A stretch of DNA of 64,000 bases from Primula veris (taxonomy: Eukaryota > Streptophyta > Magnoliopsida > Ericales > Primulaceae): NCBI GenBank assembly GCA_963682055.1, contig OY821746.1, positions 25,796,481-25,860,480 on the forward strand, written 5' to 3'. Below are positions 1-12,438 of this stretch, in pieces. The notes under the pieces are model-generated. The model did not search any database. It was not told where the DNA came from and saw nothing but the letters and a program-made list of their open reading frames with translations. Position 1 is the stretch's first letter, and every line of letters begins with the position of its first letter. Both the position numbers and the translations under genes were made by a program.

Positions 1-1140
1 GCTTTCCATGAAACTCAACAATGTTTCTCTACGTCTTGAGCTAAATCGAGCTTTAAAGCACCTCAAGACAGCTTTTTTTAAAACATTGTTGTGTATCGAG
101 GGGCGGAACCACCACTAAATGTGTGGAGTTGCAAAAATTAGTAAAACCACATAATATTTTTCAAATTATAAATACGGAAAGTCGGATTTTTTTTTACCTT
201 TTTAACCATTTTTTCTTCATTTTTTTACCTTGTTTTCTTGATTAAAATGTGTTTGATTTCTATTTTTTTCCTTTCCGCTCAATTTCGACTCTCTTTTCAA
301 ACTTCCAAAAAATCCACAACAGTAATGTTACGTGCAGTCATGTCGAAAGTTTCAGCGTTCAAAATTGACTAAAAAATAAATAAAATAGAAAGCAAAAAGA
401 TACAAAAATTAAATTTAAGAAATCAATGTATAACAAGTAAAAAGATTAAAACATGAAGGTCAAAAAATATATAAAAAAAAACCTTGAAAAAACCAAACTT
501 ATATTAAATAATTGATATATACGAACAATTAAATATTTATTACACAATTTCAGTATACTCATTTCAATTAAAATAAAAACCACCAAATTTTTTTTTATAA
601 ATTTTGTTTGCACTCACCGCTACTCTAATTATTATTTTTGTTTAATTTTTTTTAAGATGTGTGTTACGTGTCAATATGATTACTTTGTCTAAAATGTCTT
701 TTATGATCACTTGTCTATGTTAATTTTTTAAGTATTACTTATATATTATCAGCACATACAAAATTATGGCATGTTATTACATTAACAATATATAATTTTG
801 AAAGTGGTTGCCGAAAAAAATATTTAATAGGTTGCCAAAATACCGTATATATAAATTATTATGAAAAATACTAATAAAAAAAACGAAATTGTGAGGTTGT
901 CGTTGCAACCCCTGATCACATGGGTGTGCGGCACTTGTGTGTATCACTATAATGCTATGTTTGTTTCTCAGTTATTGAAACCCAATCCGACACCAAGTCA
1001 GTCATGGGTAAGAAATATTCTTGTTCGTATCTTGTTTCCTGTTAATGATAATGAATAGATATGTTACTATCTAGTAGACAATTCTATTTGGAGTATGATT
1101 TATGTATATGTAATCTTGTATACCGGAGTGATTATAATAA
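1..1140 (+). repeat. Dispersed repeat unit, copy 1, left part (interrupted)
   Basis: Bases 1-97 and 946-1140 match the uninterrupted copy at 35262-35568. Shared stretches include ACTCAACAATGTTTCTCTAC, the ACATTGTTGT block and the block running to GGAGTGATTATAA. The copy resumes at 6018 after the MULE-like insertion. No coding function was recognised. Its value is as a paralogous empty site that defines the two insertions it carries. Confidence 0.75.
98..937. mobile_element. Non-autonomous hAT-like insertion
   Basis: An 840-bp insertion is flanked by a perfect 8-bp direct repeat, TGTGTATC (90-97 and 938-945). The paralogous copy at about 35345-35365 has the site uninterrupted. The left end GAGGGGCGGAACC and the reverse complement of the right end (CAAGTGCCGCACACCC) are weak, decayed inverted repeats, with GGGTTGCAA-type sequence just inside both. 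The 8-bp duplication and the GGGGCGG terminus suggest hAT. The interior is AT-rich and I see no transposase. Confidence 0.55.
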
Positions 1141-1199
1141 GGGTCAATTTCCAAAACATACAATGTGTTATGAAATATTACCAAAATATACAACCCAAA

Positions 1200-1320
1200 C
1201 AAATTAGGGTAAATTTTGGATTGGTCCATGAAAACACAAGTATTTAAGAATTGGTTCATGAAACTGAAATTAATTAAGAATTGGTCTATGAAACTGAAAC
1301 TAATTAAGGATTGGTCCATT
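1200..1320. repeat. Subterminal repeats of the MULE-like element, left
   Basis: About four copies of a roughly 30-bp motif containing ATTGGTCCATGAAACTGAAA follow one another. A diverged inverted set lies at about 2165-2300 (TGGACCAATCCTAAATTAG and similar), ending in a second ATTGACCC terminus at about 2318. This suggests a smaller inner element or inverted subterminal block nested at the left end. Confidence 0.55.
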
Positions 1321-1387
1321 TGGTGACATCATTAAAAAAAATTTGCTGACGTCATCAAAAACAATTAAAAAATAAATTAAATAAAAA

Positions 1388-1687
1388 ACAGTCTGAAAAA
1401 TAAACAGTCTGAAAAATAAAAAATAAAACAGTCTGAAAAATAAAAAGTCTGAAAAACAGTCTGAAAAATAAACAGTCTGAAAAATAAAAAATAAACAGTC
1501 TGAAAAATAAAAAAATAAAACAATTAAATAAAAAACAGTCTGAAAAATAAATTAATTAAAAAACAGTCTAAAAAAAAACAGTCTGAAAAATAAATTAATT
1601 AAAAAAAAAAACAGTCTGAAAAATAAAAAAAAGCAGTCTGAACAATAAAAAAAAAACAGTCTGAAAAATTAAAAAAAAACAGTCTGT
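1388..1687. repeat. Minisatellite, CAGTCTGAAAAATAAA units
   Basis: About 18 head-to-tail copies of a 12-24 bp A-rich unit with the invariant core CAGTCTGAAAAA. Spacing varies with the A-run length. The stretch is entirely low complexity, and reading frames through it are accidental. Confidence 0.85.
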
Positions 1688-1955
1688 AAATTATTAATTT
1701 GTACCCTACAGTTTTATACCACCCGGGTGCATTACAGGATTGATTTGCGATTGATAACATTTTTGCCCCCTAGCCCTATATGGACAGAAATCGATAAGTC
1801 CCAGATCTGTTTTCCACCAACTAACAAAGAAAGGAGAAAAACATCACAATAATGCACCCAACCTTCAAGTTAGTGAATGACTAAATCCCACAGGGAACTT
1901 CGAAGATATTTACTACTAGTTAAACTGTATATTTTAAGACAAAAAGATGTATAGG

Positions 1956-1958
<3 letters not shown>

Positions 1959-2031
<73 letters not shown>
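1959..2031. repeat. (AT)n microsatellite
   Basis: About 70 bp of uninterrupted AT dinucleotides. A T-run of about 22 bases follows at about 2104-2125. Confidence 0.95.
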
Positions 2032-2033
<2 letters not shown>

Positions 2034-2449
2034 GTGGGTATGTATATATGTGGGTATGTATGTAGAGAGAGAGATCTGGGGATAAAATGTTTTCCCTGAA
2101 AGCTGTTTTTTTTTTTTTTTTTTTAGAGAGAGAATGATTAATTAGATAAATAGATTTGGGGGATCTTTTATATTGGACCAATCCTAAATTAGTTTCATAA
2201 ATAATGGACCAATCCTTAAATGAATTTTATATCCGGACAAATACTTAAATACTTTTGTTTTCGTGGACCAATACTTAATTTTCTCAACAAGGGGTTACCA
2301 AAACATATAATTGACCCAAAATAGAAAAAATATATATTTTTCCTCAACTACCAAAAAATTTCTCTTTCTCCTTTCTCTTTCTAAATCATCATTTTTTTCC
2401 CACAAAACAATACCTCATTTAATATTAAAATGATTTCTAAACCGAAAAA

Positions 2450-3230
2450 AATAAAATTACAACAAAAAATAAAAAAAGTTCAAAAAAGTCAAAGACCCGA
2501 AAAAACCCAAAAAATGTTGGAAAAACCTTTAAAAAAGTCGGGAACCCGAAAAAATCCAAAAAAATGTTAAAAAATAAAAAAAACCAATAAAAATCCAAAT
2601 TTATAAAAAAATGAAAAAAGTTCAAAAAAGTCGAGAATCCGAAAAAACTCAAAAAAAGGCTGGAAAAACCTTTTAAAAAGTCGGGAACCTGAAAAAGCCC
2701 AAAAAATGGTTAAAAAAAGTAAAAAAACAAAGAAAAATCCAAAATCACAAAAACAATGAAAAAAGTTCACAAAAATCGAGAACCCGAAAAAACCAAAAAA
2801 GTGCTGAAAAAACCTTTAAAAAGTCGGGAACCCGAAAAAACTCCAAAAAAGTGGTAAAAAACAAATAAAAAACAAATAAAAATCCAAATTCATAAAAATA
2901 TATAAAAATAAAGTTCAGAAAAGTCGAGAACCCGAAAAAATCCCAAAGATATGGTAAAAAAACAAAAAAAAAACAAGAAAATTACAAAATTACAAAAAAA
3001 AAAAAAAAAAAAAGTTCTAAAAAGTCGAAAATTAAAAAAAAACCCAAAATATGCTGAAAAAACTTTTAAAAAAGTCGGTAACCGAAAAAACCCAAAAAAT
3101 ATCCAAAATCACAAAAAAAATAAAAAAAATTCAAAAAAGTCGAGAACCCGAAAAAACCCAAAAAAGGCTGGAAAAACCTTTTAACAAGTCGGGAACCCGA
3201 AAAAGCCCAAAAAATGGTTAAAAAAAGTAT
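2450..3230. repeat. Left arm of giant inverted repeat: AACCCGAAAAAACCC satellite
   Basis: Repeated blocks of AAAAAAGTCGGGAACCCGAA followed by CCCAAAAAATGG and runs of A, with variants GTCGAGAACCC and GTCGGTAACCG. The same blocks occur in reverse complement at 5195-5830. Spurious Lys/Asn-rich or Phe-rich frames result from this composition. No gene is supported. Confidence 0.85.
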
Positions 3231-3760
3231 TGTGTATGTCTGTATTGCGTATTTCCATATTAAAAAACATGTATAAATTGTGTGTTGTGTATGCATGTAT
3301 TAAATAACATGTATACATAATGTATTGTGTATGCCCGTATTAAAAAAATATGTATAAATTATGTATTGTGTATGCATGTATAAATTATGTATTGTGTATG
3401 CTGAAAAAACTTTTAAAAAAGTCGGTAACCGAAAAAACCCAAAAAATTGGTAAAAAAGCCCAAAAAATATCCAATATCGCAAAAAAATGAAAAAAGTTCA
3501 AAAAAGTCGGGAACCCAAAAAAGCCCAAAAAATGGTTAAAAAAAGTATTGTGTATGTCTGTATTGCGTATTTTCGTATTAAAAACATGTATAAATTGTGT
3601 GTTGTGTATGCATGTATTAAATAACATGTATAATTAATGTATTGTGTATGTCCGTATTAAAAAACATGTATAAATTATGTATTGTGTATGCCTGTATTAA
3701 AGAGTATGTATAAATAGCGTATTGTGTATGCCCGTATTAAAAAAACATTTCATATCGAGG
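3225..3760. repeat. 40-bp satellite, left arm
   Basis: Units of about 40 bp with GTATTGTGTATGCATGTATT and AACATGTATAAATT, interleaved with one block of the AACCCGAAAA satellite (about 3400-3540). The unit is the reverse complement of the 4110-5200 array. Confidence 0.85.
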
Positions 3761-4109
3761 AATAGAATATGTCAACAACACATCACTTTTAGCCAAATGC
3801 GGCCAAATTATTATTAAGTATATAAATTTAATTACAATAATTTTTAAAAAATAAAAAAATACCTCGAAAATTGACGGATGAACTTATGACTATTTACGAG
3901 AAAATTGACACATATTGTCCAGTGAATTGTTGAAGATGATGATCAAAATAACCGAAAATTGACGGATAAACTGATCGGAGAATACTATACAAAAACCTGT
4001 GGATTGATCGGAGAAGAAGATTGAAGTTGGATACAGACTTGTGAACTGATCGGAGAAGAAGATTGAACTATTTTTAAAGAAAGATAAAAAAAAGACAAAA
4101 TCATTATTT
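3761..4109. other. Spacer between inverted arms
   Basis: About 350 bp separates the two satellite arms. It contains a short direct repeat (ACTGATCGGAGAAGAAGATT, around 4005-4065) and no recognisable gene. Confidence 0.5.
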
Positions 4110-5200
4110 ATAAACATATTTTTTTAATACGGGCATACACAATACATTATTTATACATGCTCTTTAATACAGACATACACAGTACACGGTTTATACATGT
4201 ATTTTAATACGGACATACACAATACACTATTTATGCATGCTCTTTAATACAGACATACACAATACATATTTTATACATGCTTTTTAATACATGCATACAC
4301 AATACATTGTTTATACACGTTTTTTAATACAGTCATACACAATACATTCTGTATCATTTGACAATGTCCATTTTTTATGTTTTTCTTATTATGCATACAC
4401 AATACACTTTTTATACATGCTCTTTAATACAGGCATACACAATACATAGTTTATACACGTTTTTTAATACGGGCATACACAATACATTATTTATACATTT
4501 TATTTAATACATGCATACACAACACATAATTTATACATGTTTTTTAATACGGGAATACGCAATACAGACATACACAATACATTGTTATACTTTTTTTTAA
4601 TACATGCATACACAATACACTATTTATACATGCTCTTTAATACAGTCATACATAATACATAATTTATACATGCTCTTTAATACAGGCATACACAATACAC
4701 AATTTTTATACATGTTTTTTTAATACGGGCATACACAATACATTATTTATGCATGCATTTTAATACAGACATACACAATACACAGTTTATACATGTTTTT
4801 TAATACGGACATACACAATACACTATTTATACATGCTCTTTAATACATGCATACACAATACATATTTTATACATGTTTTTTAATACATGCATACACAATA
4901 CACAGTTTATATATATTTTTTAATACATGCATGCACAAAACATTATTTATACATGCTATTTAATACAAACATACACAATACACAGTTTATACATGTTTTT
5001 TTTAATATGGGCATACACAATACACTATTTATACATTTTATTTAATACATGCATACACAACACATAATTTATACATGTTTTTTAATACGGGCATATACAA
5101 TACATTATTTATACATGTTATTTAATACATGCATATACAACACACAATTTATACATGTTTTTAATACGGAAATACGCAATACAGACATACACAATACTTT
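4110..5200. repeat. 40-bp satellite, right arm
   Basis: About 27 tandem copies of a 40-bp unit whose invariant parts are CATACACAATACA and TTTATACATG, joined by TTTAATAC. Variation is mostly point changes. The array is in reverse complement to the left arm, so together the arms can form a kilobase-scale hairpin. Confidence 0.9.
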
Positions 5201-5830
5201 TTTTAACCATTTTTTGGGCTTTTTCGGGTTCCCGACTTTTTTGAACATTTTTCATTTTTTTTTTGTGATTTTGGATATTTTTTAGGTTTTTTTACCAATT
5301 TTTTGGGTTTTTTCGGTTACCGACTTTTTTAAAAGTTTTTTCAGCATACACAATACATAATTTATACATGCATACACAATATATAATTTATACATGTTTT
5401 TTTAATACGGACATACACAATACATTATTTATACATGTTATTTAATACATGCATACACAACAGACAATTTATACATGTTTTTTAATACGGAAATACGCAA
5501 TACAGACATACACAATACTTTTTTTAACCATTTTTTGGGCTTTTTCGGGTTCCCGACTTGTTAAAAGGTTTTTCCAGCATTTTTTGGGTTTTTTCGGGTT
5601 CTCGACTTTTTTGAACTTTTTTCATTTTTTTGTGATTTTGGATATTTTTTGGGTTTTTTCGGTTACCGACTTTTTTAAAAGTTTTTTCAGCATATTTGGG
5701 GTTTTTTTTGAATTTTTGACTTTTTAGAACTTTTTTCATTTAATTTTGTAATTTTGTAATTTTGTAATTTTCTTGTTTTTTTTTTGTTTTTTACCATATT
5801 TTTGGGCATATTTTGTAGTTTTTTGTTTTT
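5195..5830. repeat. Right arm of giant inverted repeat
   Basis: Reverse complement of the 2450-3230 blocks (TTTTTCGGGTTCCCGACTTT and TTTTTCGGTTACCGACTTTT), again interrupted by a short piece of the 40-bp satellite (about 5340-5515). It ends near a GA-rich run at about 5880-5895. Confidence 0.85.
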
Positions 5831-6017
5831 TTACCATATTTTGTTTTTTACCATCCCAAAAAAGATCTCTCTTGTTTTTAAGAGAGAGAGAGAGATATAA
5901 AATAGAAATGATTTATTATTTATAATTTTAATTAGTTGTATGTTTTGGGAATAAAGTGTTGGGGTATAATTTTTTGGTAATTAGTTTAAAATAGTTGTAT
6001 GTTTTGGTAATTTTCCC

Positions 6018-6792
6018 TTATAACAATTACACAAGGCTAGATGCCATTATTAATTTATTTCTCATAGTTTGTTTTCTCCAAATTAATTTTTATGATATAC
6101 TACTGTATAATGATTTTCTGAATATTATGCGCGCGTATACAAAAACGGTTGTTTTTCATCTTTGTTAGCCAAGTAGGAACTATGAAACAATATCCGAAAG
6201 ATATATTTACAATGTCAACAACCGGCAAGTTCAGCGGATTATATATGCCGCCAATTTCGGCCTGGTCAGAATAGCAAAGGAACTTCTCTTTGAAGAAGAT
6301 CAGAGTGATTTCAATTCTACATGATCATGAAGATCACTTGTGCATTCAGTACATACAATAAATGCTGATTGTAGTAACAGTTTTAAGTTATTTTAATTAG
6401 AGGTAAAATGGCAGGATGTATGGGCCGGGGAAAAGGGTATATCTCTTTATCGTGAGCATTGAGCATTTGCGTCACTAAGGTGTATTTGGTGATGTATTGG
6501 CGAATTAAATGGTCTCAAGGATAAACTCAAACGCTTCCCGGTTTTTGTATTTCACATTTGATTTGCTTGTAAGGAAATTTCCCTATGTACAAACATTAAA
6601 ACGACATGAATGGAAGATCCAGAGAAGATAAAGAGTAACAGTCCAACTTTGAGACATCATAATATTTTCCACAGCCTCGTAAGTATCAAATATTTGGCGT
6701 ATTACATCAACACTGATTTGGTGATCGTCTGTATAATGTAAAATATCTTCATTACAAAACAGAATGAGAAAAATTAGATTAGGGGGAAAAGG
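6018..6792 (+). repeat. Dispersed repeat unit, copy 1, right part
   Basis: Continues copy 1 after the MULE-like insertion and matches 23447-23912 plus 24491-24790, and 35563-35978 plus 36551-36850. At about 6508-6512 the TAAAT target site is empty, whereas the other two copies carry a TRIM there. About 6163-6270 is open and coding-like in all three copies (see findings), but the product is unknown. Confidence 0.7.
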
Positions 6793-7935
6793 CAAGTTAG
6801 AAGTAAAACTCTTTATCACAAAAAAGACCATCTCTCTCCCTCTCTAAAAAAGTATTCTTTCTTAACCCTGACCCTAGCTGCCGTCTGTCTCGGGTTAGAG
6901 GTGGTGATTCGGCGTCCCTTTAACTCTAAACTTTATAACGTGATATTCCCTCATTTCTCGCTATTTGGATCTGGATTTTTTTCGGATCTTTTTTTTTTCC
7001 TCACTTTTCTCCACCTTACAACGGTGTGCTGCTATTGTTTGAAAGTAGTAGATCTAATCTTTCCGCCTTTCCGATTACGTGACTTATTGGTTGGGGTTCA
7101 TAAGGTTATATCCGGTAAATGATATTTTGGTGCGTTGTGGTTCTACACAGAACTCCGCGGGTTATTTTCAACCAAAAATACTAATTCATTGCGGATTGCA
7201 CTATTAGGTGGAGGATCGAATCTTCCCTTTTGATTAAAACCAAGGTGAGACCAAGGTTTTTATTTCAAACAAATTGACGTTGATTTGATTGACGGTCATA
7301 AAATTGTCAAAACAGTCTTCTCCATATTGAAGACAAAAGTTTCTAAACAAAAATATTCTCAATTGAAGACGAGAAAAAGTTATAACAAGTTTTTGAATTG
7401 CGTAAAAGAATATCTGTAAGTCTGTTTTTTTTAATCTTTTATTTCATCCAAGTTTTCATTATTAATTTAAGATGTAATAAGTTCGTTACTACTATTTATT
7501 ATTAATGGAATAGCGGGTTTACCCAGCAAATTATATATGGAAAAAAAATATAGACTAGGGTTTTAAAACTAGTTGTGATAGCGACATGTTGTTGTATCAA
7601 ACTAAATGGAAAGGGTTAGTCTCACAAATGATGTTGAAAAAGTTAAAACTCACAGGTATAATGCTAGATGAAGATCCAAATCTACATATCACTACTATGA
7701 TTCCTTATGGTAAATTTAGAAGGGAGGTAAGGAGTGTGATAAAATGGCTTAAGTGCTGAATTAAGCTGTCGTTGATGAAGACAAGGAGGTGCAAGTAAAC
7801 TGTCGTTTTATGTTTTTCACTATGCTTATTTCCGTCTTTCCTTTTAATTTGTTGTTTCTGCAATAAGGCATTTGGCAAGACCATTGTATTATATAAAATA
7901 AATTGTGGGCTTCAACTCACTTTAATGTCTAAAAA
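6793..7935. other. Unassigned AT-rich interval
   Basis: No gene recognised. The interval to about 7545 is absent from the paralogous copies, and the flanks TAGATTAGG and TAGACTAGG suggest an insertion of unknown type. About 7560-7620 resumes the repeat unit (GGTTTTAAAACTAGTTG). Short frames here lack recognisable domains. Confidence 0.4.
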
Positions 7936-8084
7936 GATGTTGCTTGTAGTAACAATTTAAGTTATTTTGGAGGTAAGTGGCGGGATATATATGCCGGGAA
8001 ACAAGGCATATCTCTTTATCACGAGACATTCACGTCACTCAGATGTATTTGGTGATTTATTGGCGGGTTAAATGAGATAAACTC
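7936..8084 (+). repeat. Partial copy of the dispersed repeat unit
   Basis: Matches about 6362-6530 (TTGTAGTAACA, AAGGCATATCTCTTTATC, TGTATTTGGTGAT, GGGTTAAAT). It resumes at about 9263 after an insertion and then matches 24530-25030. Confidence 0.65.
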
Positions 8085-9262
8085 TGTTAGAACTTAATGA
8101 CTGGCTAAAGTTACTTAATTTATTGTCATATTCGATTATGCCAAAATAGTTGTTTATTATGCATGTAGGAAAAGTTACTAGTATTTCTGGTTACAACTGG
8201 CAGTTGCAGCCTGCTGTTATGCAGATTCTCTGCATAATCTGTGTTTTCTGCATTTATTTGATTTGTAAAATATTTTATCAATATAGATTATATTCTCACA
8301 TTTTTATACAGATATGTTATATGTTTTGAGAATATCTTAGTATTAAAGAAATGTATTATCTTTTCAAATTGTGTGGGATTTGTTTTTAAAAAGGATATTA
8401 GTTTATGAAAAAATTTGTTCTATTAGTTAAAATTTGCTAAATAAAATCTTTTCTTATCCAGTCTTATACGAATGATTAGTTATTGATTTGTTGAGTATAA
8501 GTTTGAATCATGTTAGGAGATAGATTGTTCCATATATAAATCTATCAAAAAGATTGTCATGTGAATCTTTTTGAATAAATATATTATATCTCATACTTTA
8601 ATATATATATTATCGTGTGTTAACAGATTTGATTAAATTCGTTTGTACTTAATTTATGAGAATTATAGACAGGAATATCTTAAATATTGAAATGAGTTTA
8701 TCTCCTAAAAATGCGCTAACTAAATCTCCTTGCTACAAGAAAAAATCAGCCGAATATTAGAGCCAAAATAGGCATGTGATACTAACAAGATTTATCTCTA
8801 AATATTTTACAAAGATATTAAAGACTTTTATTCTTATAGATAGTCTCATACTTGCTTGTAAAAATTTGTGTTTTAAACTTATAAAGAAATCAACTTAGAG
8901 TGAATACACGTGAGCAAAAAATACGAGATTAACAATGACGGGATGTTATTATTTATTGGTAGTAGTTATTTAGTAATAACAAAATAGTTATAGGCAGAAA
9001 AATCTAGAGAGAGTGTGAGAGTTTTTCATAAGTGTTGTATCCTATTTTGTACGCTTGAAATAATATTACAAACGAATTGAGTGCTCCGAACACGTAGTCC
9101 TGGAATTAGGGGTGAACTTTGTTACAAACATCTTGTGTTCATTTGCTTTCAAAGTTACAGACGTTCTTTGTTCATCGGATTAACTTGGTTGCAACCACAG
9201 TTGTAACTGCAGTTGCAACTATTAGTTTTACAGCAACGAGAACTGCGGACAGTAATTTCAAT
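8085..9262. mobile_element. LTR-like insertion, possible solo copia LTR
   Basis: About 1.18 kb interrupts the repeat unit (GATAAACTC before, AAACGTTCTCC after). The left edge is TGTTAGAACTTAATG. Near the right part, ACACGTAGTCCTGGAATTAG followed by GTGAAC resembles the R-U5 end of plant copia LTRs. No pol-like coding or clean 5-bp duplication was found, so a solo LTR is only the best guess. Confidence 0.35.
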
Positions 9263-9764
9263 CAAACGTTCTCCAATTTTCGTATTCCACATTTGATTGC
9301 TTGTAATGAAATTTTACTATGTACAAACATTAAAACAACATGAATGGAAGATCAAGAGACGATAAAAAAAAGTTCAAATTTAAGTTAATATTTACCACAC
9401 ACTCGTAAGTATCAAATATTTGGTATATTACATCAACAGTGATCATTTATATAATGCAAAATATATTAACTACAAAACAGAATGATTCACACATGATAAT
9501 TTTTTTGCTGGAAAATGAATGAGAAAAAATAGATTACGGTTGTAAAACTAATCATGGTAGCGACCTGCTGTTGTATCAATGTGCTAGTATTCAAGAAATT
9601 GATATGTCAAAAGAGATAAACTTTAGATGGGAACCAACTTCAATCTAAACAATTCAACATAATGAAATATTGGATGTCTTCTCTCTAAAAAAATAGTCTA
9701 AAAATGAATAACACATGCAAAATAACAAAATGATCCAATTAAATAATAACGATAAAATTACTAA

Positions 9765-10910
9765 GGCTCTGTTTGTTTCGTAGTAAAATATTTACGGATG
9801 GAAAATATTTTTCGGGTGAAGTTTTACGGTGCAAACTTTTGTTTGCATTTTATTTACGGGTGTTTGGTGCGTCAAAGGTTTCCCATGGAAATTCTATTGA
9901 AATTCAAAAATCTATTAGTTATTTAAATTAGACAAATTCGATGCATAAATAAATAAACATTGTTCATACTTTAAACAAAATATTTTAAGATGAAAAACAT
10001 CAAAAATTAACTAAAACTCACAAAAATTAACTAAAAGTCACAAAAATGAATAAGTTCGTGAAAGTTTAAAAACATTAGTGATTAAAATCACAATTATTTT
10101 GACGGAAAAAAAGCTAAAAGTTCGTCTACTTTTCTGAAAGGAACTTCGTCAACATGTATAGGAAATTTAACCTAAACACATATTTTATTTCATATACGTC
10201 ACTTATAATAACTTATAATTTTGAGACATATAAACTCATAAAATTATAAGTATAGAAGATATTATTGACTTTTTTTAGCTTTTTCAAATTTCTTGGGTTT
10301 TTTAGATTTTTCGGAATTTTTTGTTTTATTTTTTCTATTTTTTTGTTATTTTTTAGATTTTTTCCTATTTATTTATATTTTTATTGGTTAATTAGATTTT
10401 AGCTTTTTCAAATTTTCTTGGGTTTTTTAGATTTTTCAGAATTTTTGTTTTATTTTTTCCATTTTTTTGTTATTTTTTAGATTTTTTCCTATTTATTTAT
10501 ATTTTTATTGGTTAATTAGATTTTAGCTTTTTCAAAATTTCTTGGGTATTTTAGATTTTTCGGATTTTTATTTTATTTTTTTTCCATTTTTGTTATTTTT
10601 TAGAATTTTTCGTGTTTTTTCCATTTTTTTATTGGTTAGTAGATAGAATTGGACTAATTATTAAATAATTTTGAAAGAATAGATCTATAATTAATAATAG
10701 TTAAAATACTAGTATTAGAAAGAATATAGAGAGAGGCTCCGTAAACCGTTTACAACTTTATTTGCGGGGTAATTGTTTCCCCCAATTTTACTGGATATGT
10801 GGGAAAAGTTTTCCCAAAAAAAATGTTTTACGTTAAACCAATCACCCGAAAAATCTATTTTACCCGTAAATGTTTGTTTACCCCCATTTTACAATAAAAC
10901 AAACAGAGCC
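9765..10910. mobile_element. Non-autonomous PIF/Harbinger-like element
   Basis: The terminal inverted repeats are GGCTCTGTTTGTTT at the left and, in reverse complement, at the right end. The flanks share TAA, and the paralogous sites at about 25010 and 37070 lack the element (ACTACTAAAAATCGTG). A TAA duplication with GGnnnTGTTTG termini is typical of PIF/Harbinger (Tourist-like) elements. The 1146-bp interior has no transposase. Confidence 0.7.
10277..10640. repeat. Tandem repeat inside the Harbinger-like element
   Basis: Three copies of a T-rich unit of about 123 bp beginning AGCTTTTTCAAATTT (10277, 10401, 10524). Confidence 0.8.
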
Positions 10911-10939
10911 TAAAAGATCGTGTTTATCAACAACCTAAC

Positions 10940-11475
10940 TGTAACAATCCGACCCTTCTACCGAATCGTCACTATTCCCTTGTACCAATAATACTGTCTG
11001 TATTGACCCAATTTCCTTATCGGCGGCACGCCTTTAAAAAACTTTGTTGATAATAATAAGGGTATGTTAACTTGTTTAACATATAGATACTCATTTATCT
11101 AGGTAATGTGTGATTGACACACACCACTTTACTTTACTTTATTTTATCACGGAATTTTCAAATGGAAATCCGGATTATCCATTCTTCCCACTTAGGACAC
11201 GACATCCTTAAAGGTTTAACTCACTCGTGCTAGTCCCGACATTTTCGGTCGGATAAATGCATTGATACCACCTATAACAACTTGACCCTCCGGACGAACC
11301 GCCACCGTCCCCTTCTACCAATAACATTGTCCTATTTGTTCTAATTTTGTCATCGCTCTTTGCACCGCACCACTTTAAAATGTCTTTTTTTATAAGAAAT
11401 AGGGTATATTTAGATTAAATATTATACATATATTCTCATATCTGCGGATCTGAGACCGACACATTTTCACTTTCC
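10940..11475 (-). mobile_element. Decayed 5S-less Cassandra-related TRIM
   Basis: Starts TGTAACAATCCGACC, has the GCGGCACGCCTTTAAAA and TTGTTGATA blocks of the Cassandra LTR and then an internal segment with CACGACATCC, GTGCTAGTCCC and the primer-binding-site remnant TTGATACCACC (minus strand). A second diverged LTR follows from about 11276. The 5S rRNA-derived stretch present in the Cassandra LTRs at 43.6-46.9 kb is absent. The same insertion lies at 25032 and 37092. Confidence 0.65.
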
Positions 11476-12438
11476 CAACACCCATAGTTCTACATATGTT
11501 ATTGTTGCCCATAAGTACAGTTCCACCATCCACCTCACAAAAGGCATAAAATAATGTACTATTCAAATCATGTGATAAGAATAACTCGTATTCATGATCC
11601 AGTCATTCCGGTTTGCCACGTTGTTCAAGCCTACCAAGACAAAGTTGTCATTACTATCATCCTCGGCCATATTCACATTCGGTTTCCCTTTGTTTTTAAA
11701 TTTGGGACAATCCGATTTTCAATGACTTTTTGGTAACAAAACAAACATTTATCCTTAGTTATCTTCCTATGTGATCAAAGTTTACAATGTTTTTTTACCT
11801 TTATATCCCCCACTGGCTGTCAATTCATTCGATTTATGGTAATGACCCATAATATTCATTTTCTTATTCTCCTTATTCACAAGAGAATTAGACACCTCAT
11901 AAAACTTTATGTCATCGTTATCATATAAAAATGTAGTGATAAGATATTCGTACTTATCCGGAAACCAATTCAACTACAATTTATCCTCATCCTCAATAGT
12001 TACATCTAAATTTTGCAAATCAACCCAAATGTACTCGTTAAGTTGCTTATTTATCGAGAGGCTTTGCTCATACCCAACTCAGAAAAAACTTCCTTTTCAT
12101 ATAGAAAAGATTCCATATGCTCTTCATCATTTATTTTTTGCTAAGTGACTTCCACAACTACTTAAGCTACTATCTTCCTCATGACCAACTACTTAAGCTA
12201 CGTAGCTAAAAATAAATTTATTGTTTCACAAGCTTACCTATTCTTCTTCATTCAATATTCACTGGCCATCTTCGCAAACTTCTTCTCAAATATGAGATTT
12301 AGCTCTTGTAGATTAAGCACATATGTAACCTCTCGCTGCCGCATGTCAAAGTTATTAGTTCCACCAAACTTGTCCACTGCGAATTTTATGCTTCTGACTA
12401 TCCTCTCAATCGTAATCGGCCTTTTGATACCAAATTAT
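11476..12438 (-). pseudogene. Ty1/copia gag-protease relic
   Basis: Read on the minus strand. A TTTGGTATC primer-binding-site-like sequence (about 12422-12436) is followed by a broken gag. The open part 11782-11973 contains a gag C-terminal pattern (NWFPDKYEYLITTFLYDNDD, then VSNSLVNKE). A zinc-knuckle start (CLFCYQK) follows at about 11735, then a protease-like segment where IMDSxCSYHM has become IMNTSYSYHM near 11570-11600. Stops and frameshifts throughout show a dead fragment. Better-preserved relatives lie at 25430-26171 and 57970-58711. Confidence 0.65.

Larger units (their letters stand above)
1141..6017. mobile_element. MULE-like element built of inverted satellite DNA
   Basis: A 4877-bp insertion is flanked by 9-bp direct repeats TTATAATAA (1132-1140) and TTATAACAA (6018-6026), which match at 8 of 9 positions. 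The empty site occurs once at about 35564-35572. The termini are imperfect inverted repeats: GGGTCAATTTCCAAAACAT on the left, and GGGAAAATTACCAAAACAT as the reverse complement of the right end. The 9-bp duplication and GGG termini fit Mutator-like elements. No transposase is visible. The interior is tandem-repeat arrays arranged as two opposed arms, so it would need enzyme in trans. Confidence 0.7.

Noticed and set aside
4117..5200. Regular 40-bp repeats resembling a CRISPR-like array
   Set aside because: Units are head-to-tail with no unique spacers, in plant DNA; it is an ordinary satellite arm of a transposon.
2437..5739. Many Phe-rich or Lys-rich ORFs
   Set aside because: They arise from A/T-run satellite composition, occur in all frames, and shift with each repeat; no start context or domain.
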